A stretch of DNA of 64,000 nucleotides from Shewanella halifaxensis HAW-EB4 (GCF_000019185.1 NC_010334.1:3472001-3536000), one strand, 5' to 3'. Numbered from the stretch's first letter, positions 17,682 through 27,089 are shown. The notes: generated from the sequence alone by a model not told the origin. Made by a program: numbers and translations.

Positions 17682-19715
17682 TTATCTGCGGCGTAGATTG
17701 TCGATATTCTCTATCGCCAAAGCCGGCAAGCTGCCTGCAGGAGTAAAGCCAAAGATCTGGCCATAGAACGAAAGCTCGGCTTCCAGCGCCAGCTTCTTGC
17801 TCTTGGCTGAAACCCTATTTGCCGCGTCTTCATTAAACTCAAGATAGGCAACAGGAACACCTTTGCGCTTTACCGCCTGATAAATTATCAACGACTGCTC
17901 GGCAGGAATAAGCGAGTCATTCACCCCTTGAATAAGCAGTAAAGGTTCATTCAAGCCTTTAATGTTAGACATGGCAGAGCGGCGATGATAATTGTCCATA
18001 TTGCCGAGCAATCGCATTAAATAGTGCGACTCAAACTTATGGGAGTGACGCTTAAACTCTTCCATGTCGCTGATCCCAGAATAACTCACTCCGGCACCGA
18101 AGGTACTGTAAAAGGCCACCGCTGACAGTGCGGTAAAGCCACCAGCACGGTTACCTCTTATCGCCAGTTTGCGCCCATCGACATGACCACTGTTTACCAA
18201 GAAGCCAGCGGCTCGCACCGCATCTTCGACATCTGACTTGCCCCAATTACCGTAGAGGCTGTTGCGATAGTCCCGCCCAAAACCAGTACTGCCGCGATAA
18301 TTCACATCAAATACCGCAAAGCCTCGGCTCGTCCAATATTGGATATCCCGTCTAAAGGCGCGGCTTGCTTTAGCTGTAGGACCAGGATGCATCATCATCA
18401 CCAATGGCGGTTCATGATCTTTCGGCCCTTGAAAGTTAGGATTCTTAGGCTGATACAGGTAGCCATAGGCGGTCTGATTATCGCCTGTTTTAAAGCTCAA
18501 GCTCTGCGCCCTTGAGATAAAGTTAGGATCCATCACCGGCAGTTTAGGCGCATAAACAAGCTGTGCGAAGCGGCCCTGCACTTTATAAATACCCTTCTCA
18601 GGTGTCTCTTTGCCACCGACAAATAGCACTTCATTTTCACTCTGAGTGACGTGGGCTATCTCTGCAAAATCAACTGCTATAGGTTCAACAATACCACTTA
18701 AGGTGTCGATACGAATGAGCTGAGCCACCCCTTCGTGGCTAAAACTGGCTATTAAGCTGTGTTCGTTTTCAAAAGCATAGCTACTTTGCCCCATTTTCCA
18801 GTCGGCAACCGCAAACTCGGCTTGCTTTTCTAACACCATTTCAGTCTCAAGCTGAACATCTAACCGATAGATATTCCACCAGTTATTAAAGTCTGCAATA
18901 AAGTAGAGCTGGCCTGTCGGGCTAAATAACGGCTGGGTAATCGACCCTTTCAGCTCAGTATTAATTTGTCTTGGATTAACAATGACCCCTTTTGAATCCA
19001 GATCGGCAATCCAAAGCTGGGTTTGGTCCCATGGCATGTTTGGGTGGTTCCAAGATACCCAAGCCAGTTGACTTTGGTCGGGTGATAGCACGGGTTTTGA
19101 ATAAAAGTCCGCTCCAGAGATCAACGTATTACCTTCATCGGCATAGCTTAAGTTGATACCGACTAAGCTATTTACAGGCTCACCTTTGCCGCGATGATCT
19201 TCACGGACACAGATGAGTCGTGATGCCTTAGGGTTTGAGATACAGCCTGCGTGGCGAGTGCCATTAGGAGTTAACGGAAAAGGCGCTTGATTCGGTGCGA
19301 TACGATATAATATTTGATCTGAAAACTTAGTTGCAAATAGACTACTGCCGATAGCGACAAAGGGCGAGCCACCATACTCATGGACACGGCTACGGATATC
19401 GAAATTTGACGATACCACTTTACTGGCTGTGCCATCGAGCTCTAACCGATATACCCCTTTTTTATCTTCATTGTCGGCATTAGATTGAACAAAATAAATA
19501 CCCTGAGATGTTGCACGTACATCAGTGATATCATCTGTGAGATCATACACATCTTCAGGCGTTACCGGAGACGCCCAGCTGCCATATTCGGCTACACGGC
19601 TCCCTTCAATGGCGGGTTCCGTAGTGATGACTTCGCTCCTTTTAGATGCATTATCACAGCCAATTAGAGTAAATAAGCCGACGAGAGCTAACAATGTCGT
19701 TTTAAAAGTTGTCAT
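17682..19715 (-). CDS. S9-family (prolyl oligopeptidase-like) lipoprotein lacking catalytic Ser and His
   Basis: This 677-residue protein has a lipoprotein signal (LIGC, Cys near 20, Asp at +2, the inner-membrane retention signal in the Lol rule). An N-terminal beta-propeller region is followed by an alpha/beta-hydrolase domain from about 430. The family elbow GGSAGG reads G-N-R523-A-G-G, so the nucleophile is Arg. The GHGF block that carries the His reads A-A632-N-R. The Asp in GVNDSLIP (D600) remains. The frame is intact over its full length, so this looks like a maintained pseudo-peptidase or a very young inactive gene. Codons at both sites were checked. Confidence 0.87.
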   Translation of the reverse strand: MTTFKTTLLALVGLFTLIGCDNASKRSEVITTEPAIEGSRVAEYGSWASPVTPEDVYDLTDDITDVRATSQGIYFVQSNADNEDKKGVYRLELDGTASKVVSSNFDIRSRVHEYGGSPFVAIGSSLFATKFSDQILYRIAPNQAPFPLTPNGTRHAGCISNPKASRLICVREDHRGKGEPVNSLVGINLSYADEGNTLISGADFYSKPVLSPDQSQLAWVSWNHPNMPWDQTQLWIADLDSKGVIVNPRQINTELKGSITQPLFSPTGQLYFIADFNNWWNIYRLDVQLETEMVLEKQAEFAVADWKMGQSSYAFENEHSLIASFSHEGVAQLIRIDTLSGIVEPIAVDFAEIAHVTQSENEVLFVGGKETPEKGIYKVQGRFAQLVYAPKLPVMDPNFISRAQSLSFKTGDNQTAYGYLYQPKNPNFQGPKDHEPPLVMMMHPGPTAKASRAFRRDIQYWTSRGFAVFDVNYRGSTGFGRDYRNSLYGNWGKSDVEDAVRAAGFLVNSGHVDGRKLAIRGNRAGGFTALSAVAFYSTFGAGVSYSGISDMEEFKRHSHKFESHYLMRLLGNMDNYHRRSAMSNIKGLNEPLLLIQGVNDSLIPAEQSLIIYQAVKRKGVPVAYLEFNEDAANRVSAKSKKLALEAELSFYGQIFGFTPAGSLPALAIENIDNLRRR

Positions 19716-19791
19716 TTTATACCTAAAAATTGCGTCCCTAAAAACTCAAGTTAACTCTGTTAACAGAATAACGATGCATCAAGCAAACGAC

Positions 19792-20019
19792 TCACTTTCG
19801 GGTCCATTTACTCACAAACCATCGAATAACGCCTAACTGTTTGCGCTGGCTTAAGCCAAAATAGATACATACCCAAGGCGACAACAAGATATACCAAGGG
19901 ATTGCCGCTGTGCTTTTACCTGTAAATAACAGATAAAAAAAACCAAAATAGATCACCAGTAGCCCGACGCAACCTACAACTAACATCATCAATTTCGTCG
20001 CTCTTTCTAGCTTATCCAT
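19792..20019 (-). CDS. Small two-helix membrane protein, unknown
   Basis: This 75-residue protein has two hydrophobic segments (about 10-32 and 40-55) and a basic C-terminus (RKQLGVIRWFVSKWTRK), suggesting an inner-membrane protein with a cytoplasmic tail. A weak GAGAGC precedes the ATG. It lies 76 bp upstream of the S9-like lipoprotein on the same strand, so the two may be co-transcribed. No family was recognised. Confidence 0.6.
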   Translation of the reverse strand: MDKLERATKLMMLVVGCVGLLVIYFGFFYLLFTGKSTAAIPWYILLSPWVCIYFGLSQRKQLGVIRWFVSKWTRK

Positions 20020-20120
20020 TTTGCTCTCATATTTCTTTTATTATGAGACTATTATGACCTATAGCTTAGCTAATGTTCAAATGGGGGGGCGGCCTATTTT
20101 GGTATCATAAATCGCGGCCA

Positions 20121-20144
20121 TAAAAAAACGGGCCTAAGCCCGTT
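20121..20144 (-). terminator. Terminator of the ivd/mms operon
   Basis: A 7-bp stem (AACGGGC / GCCCGTT) with a 4-nt loop is followed on the minus strand by seven T. It lies beyond the duplicated gene tail, so the duplication arose between the SDR gene and this terminator. Confidence 0.85.
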
Positions 20145-20166
20145 ATTTTTCATTTGCAGCCTGTAC

Positions 20167-20268
20167 TTACAAGCGAATGCCACCATCGACTTCAAATACA
20201 CGGCCGTTCACCCAGCCGTTTACATGATCATTTTCTATGATAGAGCGTACTGTCGATGCGATCTCTTG
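20167..20268 (-). pseudogene. Duplicated 3' tail of the SDR dehydrogenase gene
   Basis: This fragment repeats the last roughly 30 codons of the adjacent gene (20284-21042). It encodes EIASTVRSIIENDHVNG then WVNGRVFEVDGGIRL and a TAA. It carries substitutions and a 12-bp insertion that repeats V-N-G-W. There is no start codon or upstream part. It lies 16 bp from the true stop, so it arose by tandem duplication of the gene end or as the remnant of a second copy. Confidence 0.88.
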
Positions 20269-20283
20269 CACCAACACCTAAAC

Positions 20284-21042
20284 TTACAAGCGAATGCCAC
20301 CATCGATTTCAAATACGCGGCCGTTCACATAATCATTTTCTATGATAAAACGTACTGTCGATGCGATCTCTTCAGCTTGACCTAAACGCCCTACTGGTAC
20401 CATTTTCTCTAAACGCTCTAGCGCTTCAGGCTTCATGGCCGCGGTCATTTCAGTTTCAATCACACCTGGCGCCACTGCTGCGCTGCGGATATTGTAGCGA
20501 GCAAGCTCTTTAGCCCAACCCACACTCATCGCCGCTACGCCCGCTTTCGATGCTGCGTAATTTGTCTGACCCACGTTACCCGCTTTCGCAAGGCTAGAGA
20601 TGTTGATAATCACCCCTTCTTGCTCAGTTTCAATCATTGCCGCAGCCGCTTCACGGCCGCACAAGAATGAACCCGTTAGGTTAACGTTAATCACCGACTG
20701 GAATTGTTCAAATGACATACGCTCAAATACTTGACCTTCTTTAGCTTTAAGCAAAAGACCATCACGCAAAATACCTGCATTATTGATCAATACGTTAACT
20801 CGGCCAAAGTCTTCTTTAATGAATTGAAAAGTGGCAAATACATCTTCTTCATCGGTGATGTCTACGGCATAACCTTGAACTTCAGTGGTTGCACCTATGT
20901 TGGCACAGGCTTTTTCCAACTTTTCTTGGTCAACGTCGATAAGTGCTAGCTTGGCACCTGCAGCCGCTAAATTCTCCGCCATGGCGTAACCTAGTCCACC
21001 TGCACCACCAGTAATAACAACAACCTTATCTTTTAAATCCAT
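20284..21042 (-). CDS. SDR-family 3-hydroxyacyl-CoA dehydrogenase (ivd cluster)
   Basis: This 252-residue cytoplasmic short-chain dehydrogenase has cofactor motif TGGAGGLG (11-18), NNAG (about 89), catalytic Ser in NISS and YAASKAG with catalytic Tyr/Lys. It ends FEIDGGIRL. Its place as the last gene of a valine/isoleucine degradation operon suggests oxidation of 3-hydroxy-2-methylbutyryl-CoA to the 2-methylacetoacetyl-CoA that the cluster's thiolase cleaves (inferred from context). FabG-like activity is the alternative. It starts 4 bp after mmsB. Confidence 0.88.
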   Translation of the reverse strand: MDLKDKVVVITGGAGGLGYAMAENLAAAGAKLALIDVDQEKLEKACANIGATTEVQGYAVDITDEEDVFATFQFIKEDFGRVNVLINNAGILRDGLLLKAKEGQVFERMSFEQFQSVINVNLTGSFLCGREAAAAMIETEQEGVIINISSLAKAGNVGQTNYAASKAGVAAMSVGWAKELARYNIRSAAVAPGVIETEMTAAMKPEALERLEKMVPVGRLGQAEEIASTVRFIIENDYVNGRVFEIDGGIRL

Positions 21043-21046
21043 TGGG

Positions 21047-21976
21047 TCACCCTTTGTTTTTTATCTGTTCTGACTGAGCAAACAGCTCAAAAATACTCGA
21101 AAAATCTCGCTTACCGTTACCTTGTTTCGCATGATTCACATAGAGACTACGCGCTAATGCGCCCATTGGCGTGCTTGAATTTGATAACAGCGCCGCCTCT
21201 TGAGATAGTCCTAAATCCTTCACCATCAAGTCGACCATAAAGCCGCCTTGGTAACCGTTTGAAGATGGAACCGACTCCATCACATCTGGACAAGGATTGT
21301 ATTTCTCTAACGTCCAATTACCACCACTGCTGACTTTCATAATATCGGAAAGCACTTTTGGGTCGAGACCATGATCGACTCCCATCTGCAATGACTCTGA
21401 TGTGGCAACCATTAAGACCGAAAGCAGCATATTATTACATATTTTAGCCACTTGCCCAGCACCGGGACCGCCTGCGTGGAAGATATTCCCCCCCATAGCA
21501 TTTAATACACCTTGTGCCTGTTCAAAAGCGTTATCACTACCGCCACAAATAAAGGTTAACGTGCCCGCAGCGGCCCCTGCTGTGCCGCCAGATACCGGCG
21601 CATCGATAAACTCTAAGCCCTTGCTGGCCGCTTGCTCTGCCACAAAGCGCGCACTGTCTGCATCTATGGTTGAGCAGTCGATAAGTAAAGTTCCCGGTGC
21701 GACTACATCAATAAGCCCTTTTGTTGCATCGCTGCTTGTAGCATTAGTCACATAAAGACTACGCACATGCTTACCCGCAGGTAACATGGTTACCACTATG
21801 TCGGCACCCGCTGCTGCGCCGCAGGCACTTGTTGCAGTAAGCGCGCCTTGCTCGGCTAATGTCTGCATCGCCGCGGGCACCAGATCAAATACTTTAACGG
21901 TAAAACCCGCCTTAATCAGATTGGCCGCCATTGGGCCGCCCATGTTTCCTAAACCAATAAATGCAACAGTACTCAT
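21047..21976 (-). CDS. mmsB: 3-hydroxyisobutyrate dehydrogenase MmsB
   Basis: This 309-residue NAD-dependent enzyme oxidises 3-hydroxyisobutyrate to methylmalonate semialdehyde in valine catabolism. It has the N-terminal Rossmann motif GLGNMGGPMAANL, the family block DAPVSGGTAGAAAGTL near 123, GPGAGQVAKICNN with the catalytic Lys near 172, and DLMVKDLGLS near 242. Length matches the family. Its product is the substrate of mmsA in the same operon. Confidence 0.95.
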   Translation of the reverse strand: MSTVAFIGLGNMGGPMAANLIKAGFTVKVFDLVPAAMQTLAEQGALTATSACGAAAGADIVVTMLPAGKHVRSLYVTNATSSDATKGLIDVVAPGTLLIDCSTIDADSARFVAEQAASKGLEFIDAPVSGGTAGAAAGTLTFICGGSDNAFEQAQGVLNAMGGNIFHAGGPGAGQVAKICNNMLLSVLMVATSESLQMGVDHGLDPKVLSDIMKVSSGGNWTLEKYNPCPDVMESVPSSNGYQGGFMVDLMVKDLGLSQEAALLSNSSTPMGALARSLYVNHAKQGNGKRDFSSIFELFAQSEQIKNKG

Positions 21977-22152
21977 TATTTGCTCCGGCTCACTTTTGTG
22001 AGTGTTTGCGACTTAATCCCTTTAGCGGCCAATATGACTCACCGCTCGCGTTTATCTTCTGTTAAAGCTGATGAACTCGCTCTTGTTAATAAGCTAATTT
22101 AAAAAAGCTATCGCCTCGGCTAACCGTTAGCTCGTTTCTTTTAATGCACCAG

Positions 22153-23355
22153 CTAGTGCATAGCCTTAAGCGGATGACTTTCATCATCCCAAGGCGATTG
22201 CAGCAAGTCTTGTGCATAGCCCGGTGGGATCGATGCAACATCAGTAAAGCGCCACTGTGGATTACGGTCTTTATCGATAAGCAGCGCCCGTACTCCTTCG
22301 GCAAAATCCGCCTTGGCGCAGCAATTAACGCTTAAGCCAAGCTCTAACTTAAAACACTCAGCTAAGCTCGGTTCTCTACCCAGCACTTCACTCAACTTTG
22401 ATTGCAGATGCACCAGACTTAAGCTGATTGGACTGCCTGCTAATAGAGTCTTAATCGCTTTCGCTAACCAAGGATGCTGCGCACCGATTTGCTCATCTAA
22501 ACAGCTTACACGAGAGATGATCTCATCGAGCGTTCCTATCATCAACTCATCAATTAATAACTGGTTTTGCTTAAGCTGACTCGCAGCCATCGGCGTTTTA
22601 CAAGCCGCGCTCATGTCGCTAAGAGCGCCATTTAACACATGATGATTGTCATCAGAATTGTCGCTCCATGGCAACATCGCAAGTTGATCAAACAGTGCGC
22701 TTTTATCATCAACGTTAAGGTAGTGGTTACCTATGCCCACATATAATGCATCGGCGCCACTCATGTTATAGGCTGTCATCCCCAAAAATAGACCACTTTT
22801 ACCAGGCATGCGATTGAGGAAATAACTGCCGCCCACATCAGGATATAAACCAATCGTCACCTCTGGCATGGCGATACGCGAACGCTCGGTGACGATGCGG
22901 TGGCTCGCACCTATCATCAAACCTAGTCCGCCCCCCATGACGATGCCATCGCCCCAAACAACGACGGGTTTACCAAAGCTATGCAGTAGATAGTCTAGCT
23001 CGTACTCCTGCTTAAAAAACTCGGTTGCCGCAGCGGTTACCTCGCCCGGTGTTTGCACCGATGCTTGATAAATAGCGCGCACATCACCACCGGCACAAAA
23101 GGCTTTTTCACCCGCGCCATCGAGCACCACGGCAACGATATTGTCATCATGACGCCACGCAGTGAGCTGAGCGGTTAACGCCTGCACCATATTAAGGTTC
23201 AGCGCATTGAGGGCCTTTTCGATGTTAAGAGTCGCTACCCCAATTTGCTTACCAGAGTCGGTTGCCAGTGTGCTAAACAACACTTGTTGCAGCTCGAGCT
23301 CACTACCTATAACTGCACCGTTCATAGCTGCACCATCCAAGTTAGCTCCCCTCAT
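22153..23355 (-). CDS. 3-hydroxyisobutyryl-CoA hydrolase (crotonase superfamily)
   Basis: This 400-residue enzyme is longer than simple enoyl-CoA hydratases, as expected for the hydrolase. It has FCAGGDVRAIYQ (first oxyanion block), GDGIVMGGGLGLM (second), MPEVTIGLYPDVGGSYFL with catalytic Glu/Asp, and a family C-terminal extension. It releases 3-hydroxyisobutyrate from its CoA ester in valine degradation, feeding MmsB. Its ATG overlaps the stop of the preceding hydratase gene (TAATG), implying translational coupling. A second Met at residue 11 could be the start. Confidence 0.92.
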   Translation of the reverse strand: MRGANLDGAAMNGAVIGSELELQQVLFSTLATDSGKQIGVATLNIEKALNALNLNMVQALTAQLTAWRHDDNIVAVVLDGAGEKAFCAGGDVRAIYQASVQTPGEVTAAATEFFKQEYELDYLLHSFGKPVVVWGDGIVMGGGLGLMIGASHRIVTERSRIAMPEVTIGLYPDVGGSYFLNRMPGKSGLFLGMTAYNMSGADALYVGIGNHYLNVDDKSALFDQLAMLPWSDNSDDNHHVLNGALSDMSAACKTPMAASQLKQNQLLIDELMIGTLDEIISRVSCLDEQIGAQHPWLAKAIKTLLAGSPISLSLVHLQSKLSEVLGREPSLAECFKLELGLSVNCCAKADFAEGVRALLIDKDRNPQWRFTDVASIPPGYAQDLLQSPWDDESHPLKAMH

Positions 23356-24164
23356 TAGCCGTTCTTCCAGTTCGCTTTGCGCTTGTTTAAGAAGGCACTT
23401 ACCCCTTCAGCCTGATCTTCGGTATCGAAAAGGTTAGCAAAATACTCTCTCTCTAATGGCAGCACCTGAGATCTTGGCATGCTGCGTCCAGCTTGAACCA
23501 GCTGCTTACACGCCTTAACACTGCTTGGACTCTGGTTCGCCACTTTTTCAGCCAGCGCCATGGCGGCATTAAAGGCATTTCCCTGTACAACCACCTCTTC
23601 GACTAGGCCAATCTTCTCGGCCTTTTCTGCATTAATACGCTCACCACATAAAATCATGCGTTTAGCCCAGCCTTCGCCCACCAGCGCGGTTAAGTTTTGG
23701 GTGCCGCCCGCACAGGGCAGCAGGCCAACGGTTGCCTCCGGCAGTGCCATTTGCGCCTGCTCTTCACAAATACGCAAATCACAAGCTAGCGCAACTTCTA
23801 AGCCGCCGCCCATGGCGTAACCATTAATCGCCGCGATAGAGACGCCGTGAAAGGTACTTAATGTTTCAAAGGCTTCACCAAAATATCGCGCCATATCGGC
23901 GGCATTTTGCTTATCACCGTCGGCAAACAATTTTAGATCTGCACCCGCCGAGAAAAACTTATCGCCTTCAGCTGTGATCACCAAGGCGTAAACCTCTTTG
24001 TTTTCATTGAGGGCTAGTACTTTTTGCTTTAGCTCCTGCAGGCTCTGGGCAGTCCAAGTATTGGCTGGCGGATTGTTCATGCTGATCACTGCGGTGTGAC
24101 CAACAATCTGTTCGATTAATAGCGATTTCTCTGTCGCTAACGTGCTGGCATTCTCCTGAGACAT
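23355..24164 (-). CDS. Enoyl-CoA hydratase (valine/isoleucine degradation)
   Basis: This 269-residue crotonase-fold enzyme has FSAGADLKLF (first oxyanion block), NGYAMGGGLEVALACD with the first catalytic Glu, and LPEATVGLLPCAGGTQ with the second Glu. It hydrates methacrylyl-CoA and tiglyl-CoA in the pathway (substrate inferred from the operon). Its stop overlaps the start of the hydrolase gene, and an acyl-CoA dehydrogenase gene precedes it by 52 bp. Confidence 0.93.
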   Translation of the reverse strand: MSQENASTLATEKSLLIEQIVGHTAVISMNNPPANTWTAQSLQELKQKVLALNENKEVYALVITAEGDKFFSAGADLKLFADGDKQNAADMARYFGEAFETLSTFHGVSIAAINGYAMGGGLEVALACDLRICEEQAQMALPEATVGLLPCAGGTQNLTALVGEGWAKRMILCGERINAEKAEKIGLVEEVVVQGNAFNAAMALAEKVANQSPSSVKACKQLVQAGRSMPRSQVLPLEREYFANLFDTEDQAEGVSAFLNKRKANWKNG

Positions 24165-24216
24165 AGATAACTCCTTTTATAAAACTGAAATCAATTTAAA
24201 GCTGATGCTAGGCGGC

Positions 24217-25374
24217 CTAGAGAATCGCGCCCGCGTTTTCATCCAATAAACGGCGAGAGATAATCAATCGCATGATTTCGTTGGTTCCCTCTAATATTTG
24301 GTGTACTCGCACATCACGCACATGGCGCTCTAGTGGGTACTCTCGAATGTAACCATAGCCGCCATGAATTTGCAGCGCCGCGTCACATACCTGGAATCCG
24401 ATATCGGTGGCAAAGCGTTTTGCCATGGCGCAGTATGCGGTGGCTTCTGGATCTTGTTGATCGAGTTTAAAAGCGGCTAGACGCACTAACTGGCGGGCAG
24501 CTACCAGCTCGGTCGCCATATCGGCCAGCTTAAACTGCAGCGCCTGAAATGCCGCCAAAGGCTTACCGAACTGCTTACGCTCATTCATATATTGCGTCGC
24601 TCGCTCAAGCGCCGCTTGAGCGGTACCAATTGAACAGGTGGCAATATTGATGCGCCCGCCATCGAGTCCCTTCATGGCGAAGGTAAAGCCTTGGCCTTCT
24701 TCACCTAATAAGTAAGAGGCGGGAACACGCACATTTTCAAAGGTGATTTCACGGGTTGGCTGAGCGTTCCAGCCCATCTTATCTTCCGCCTTGCCGTAGA
24801 TAATGCCTGCTGCATCGGCAGGAACCGCAATCGCAGAAATGCCTTTAGGTCCAGCGCCTCCGGTGCGGCACATCACCACTAACAACTCGGTGGCTCCCGC
24901 TCCAGAGATAAAGACTTTTGAGCCTGAAATCACATACTCATCACCATCACGTACCGCCTTGGTCTGCAGCGCAGCTGCATCACTGCCCGCCCCAGGTTCT
25001 GTTAAGCAATATGATGCTAACTTTTCACCTGTGGTCAGTGACTCAGACCACTCTTGGCGCAGCGTTTCAGCGCCAAAACTGGTCACCATCCAAGTCGCCA
25101 TATTATGAATTGTGAGCATGGCAGTGGTCGCAGTGCAGCCCATAGACAGCTGCTCAAAAATAATCGATGAATCTAAACGCGACAGTCCCATTCCCCCTTC
25201 TGACTCTGGCGAATACAGCGAGCAAAAACCTAGCTCTCCCGCCTTTTGGATCACATCTTTTGGGAAGTGGTGCTCTTCATCCCACTTGGCGGCAAACGGC
25301 GCTAACTCTTCTGCAGCAAACTGCTGCGCAAGATCGCTAAATTGACGTTGGTCTTCATTCAGGTTGAAATCCAT
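24217..25374 (-). CDS. Acyl-CoA dehydrogenase, branched short-chain type
   Basis: This 385-residue FAD enzyme has the signatures CLTEPGAGSDAAAL near 130 and QIHGGYGYIREYPLERHVRD near 340. The catalytic Glu lies in the C-terminal ILEGTNEIMR block, the usual position for short and medium-chain enzymes and unlike LiuA in this window. Given the operon, its substrates are probably isobutyryl-CoA and 2-methylbutyryl-CoA. It passes electrons to ETF. Confidence 0.92.
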   Translation of the reverse strand: MDFNLNEDQRQFSDLAQQFAAEELAPFAAKWDEEHHFPKDVIQKAGELGFCSLYSPESEGGMGLSRLDSSIIFEQLSMGCTATTAMLTIHNMATWMVTSFGAETLRQEWSESLTTGEKLASYCLTEPGAGSDAAALQTKAVRDGDEYVISGSKVFISGAGATELLVVMCRTGGAGPKGISAIAVPADAAGIIYGKAEDKMGWNAQPTREITFENVRVPASYLLGEEGQGFTFAMKGLDGGRINIATCSIGTAQAALERATQYMNERKQFGKPLAAFQALQFKLADMATELVAARQLVRLAAFKLDQQDPEATAYCAMAKRFATDIGFQVCDAALQIHGGYGYIREYPLERHVRDVRVHQILEGTNEIMRLIISRRLLDENAGAIL

Positions 25375-25410
25375 CTGAGTACTCCTGTTGTCCTGTCTAT
25401 TGCCTCTGCT

Positions 25411-25437
25411 CTAGGTCCTAGGTCCTAGGTCCTAGGT
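25411..25437. repeat. 7-bp tandem repeat CTAGGTC
   Basis: Nearly four copies of CTAGGTC lie between mmsA and the acyl-CoA dehydrogenase gene. Each junction makes CCTAGG. Similar CCTAG-rich DNA recurs in the 68-bp array near 53 kb and before the CoA transferase gene near 63.23 kb. Confidence 0.85.
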
Positions 25438-25589
25438 CTGCACCATCAAGCGATGAGGCTATGGGTCTTAAGCAGGCATCTATTGCTGCTGACCTCTATT
25501 TGTTTGTTGAATAAGTTTGGCGATTTAGTTTTGCACTCCAACAACGTCCATTTTCAAAGAGGTTACCGGAGCGTAATCTGTCTCATGTA

Positions 25590-27089
25590 TTACTTAAGCT
25601 CGATCGTCATATTGGGCGCCGAGGCCACTGCAATATCGGACTCAAACCAACGGGCAGTGATGGTTTTCGTCTCGGTATAAAAACGCACCGCTTGCTTACC
25701 ATAAGCGTGCTGATCGCCATAGAAGCTGCCTTTCCAGCCAGTAAATGAGAAGAAAGGTAGCGGCACAGGAATTGGCACGTTAATCCCCACCTGCCCCACC
25801 TCTATTTCATGCTGGTATTTACGCGCAGCAGCGCCACTGGCGGTAAAGATTGAGGTACCGTTGCCGTATGGGCTGTCGTTCACAATCGCAATTGCCTCCT
25901 CTAAAGTCTCTGCATTCATGCAGCACAATACCGGACCGAAGATCTCCTCTTGGTAGATGCTCATATCGGTCGTGACCTTATCGAACATGGTCGGTCCCAC
26001 CCAGTTGCCCGACTCATAACCCTCAACAGTAAAGTCTGTGCCATCGAGTAGGCAATCTGCCCCCTCTTGTTTACCTTTAGCAATTAAGCCAACAATGCGC
26101 TGCTTAGCAGCAGGGCTGATCACAGGGCCATAGGCAGCATCTTTATCGTTCCAAAGACCAGGTTTTACCTTAGCAATCGCCTCTTTAAGCTCTGGGATCC
26201 ACTCTTTCGCCGCGCCAACAAATACTGCAACTGATAGCGCCATACAGCGTTGACCCGCAGCGCCAACAGAGGCGCCGACCAAGTTATTGATCACCTGCTG
26301 TTTGTTGGCATCAGGCATGATAACGCAGTGGTTTTTCGCGCCAGCAAAGGCCTGTACACGCTTTAGGTTATCGGTACCGGTTTTATAGATGTATTGGCCG
26401 ACATTCACCGAGCCAACAAATGAGATGGCTTTAATATCAGGATGGGTCAGCAGGATATCCACTGCGGTTTTATCACCATGAACCAGCTGTACTACACCTT
26501 TGGGCGCGCCCGCCTCTTCAAAAAGTTCAATCAGGCGCTGCGGCGTCATAGGGTCTTGCTCAGACGGCTTTAAGATAAAAGTGTTACCGCAAGCAATCGC
26601 TAGAGGGAACATCCACAATGGGATCATCGCAGGGAAGTTAAATGGGGTAATACCCGCACATACGCCAAGTGGCTGGGTGTAGCTGTAGGTGTCGATGGAG
26701 CGAGCGACATTTTCAACGGTCTCACCCATCATCATCGAGGCGATATTACAAGCATGCTCGGCAACTTCGATACCGCGCCAAACATCGCCCTTGGCATCAT
26801 CGAATGTCTTACCGGTTTCTTGGGCAAGAATCGTTGCGATTTCATCATGGTGCTCCTTTAATAGGTGCTGGTATCTCAGCATGACGCGAGCGCGCTCAGA
26901 TACAGGCACCTCTTTCCAACTTTGAAAGGCCTGTTTTGCGCTGGCAACGGCCGTTAAGACTTCGGCATCGACCGCGGCATTGACCACTGCAATGGTTTCG
27001 TTATTAGCAGGGTTGGTTACCGCTATCTGCTTTTCGCCTTGGCCTAATACCCATTCGCCATCGATGTAATGCTTCACTTGAGTTGTCAT
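25590..27089 (-). CDS. mmsA: CoA-acylating methylmalonate-semialdehyde dehydrogenase MmsA
   Basis: This 499-residue aldehyde dehydrogenase converts methylmalonate semialdehyde to propionyl-CoA in valine catabolism. It has the family blocks GICAGITPFNFPAMIPLWMF near 140, FVGSVNVGQYIY near 228, the catalytic Cys in GAAGQRCMALSVAV near 282, and EIFGPVL near 385. Length matches the MmsA family. It follows the thiolase after a 177-bp gap that contains a long hairpin. Confidence 0.96.
   Translation of the reverse strand: MTTQVKHYIDGEWVLGQGEKQIAVTNPANNETIAVVNAAVDAEVLTAVASAKQAFQSWKEVPVSERARVMLRYQHLLKEHHDEIATILAQETGKTFDDAKGDVWRGIEVAEHACNIASMMMGETVENVARSIDTYSYTQPLGVCAGITPFNFPAMIPLWMFPLAIACGNTFILKPSEQDPMTPQRLIELFEEAGAPKGVVQLVHGDKTAVDILLTHPDIKAISFVGSVNVGQYIYKTGTDNLKRVQAFAGAKNHCVIMPDANKQQVINNLVGASVGAAGQRCMALSVAVFVGAAKEWIPELKEAIAKVKPGLWNDKDAAYGPVISPAAKQRIVGLIAKGKQEGADCLLDGTDFTVEGYESGNWVGPTMFDKVTTDMSIYQEEIFGPVLCCMNAETLEEAIAIVNDSPYGNGTSIFTASGAAARKYQHEIEVGQVGINVPIPVPLPFFSFTGWKGSFYGDQHAYGKQAVRFYTETKTITARWFESDIAVASAPNMTIELK

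Noticed and set aside
24803..25345. Plus-strand frames inside the ivd/mms genes
   Set aside because: These long open frames on the opposite strand follow the GC-rich codon pattern of the real minus-strand genes and have no ribosome sites.
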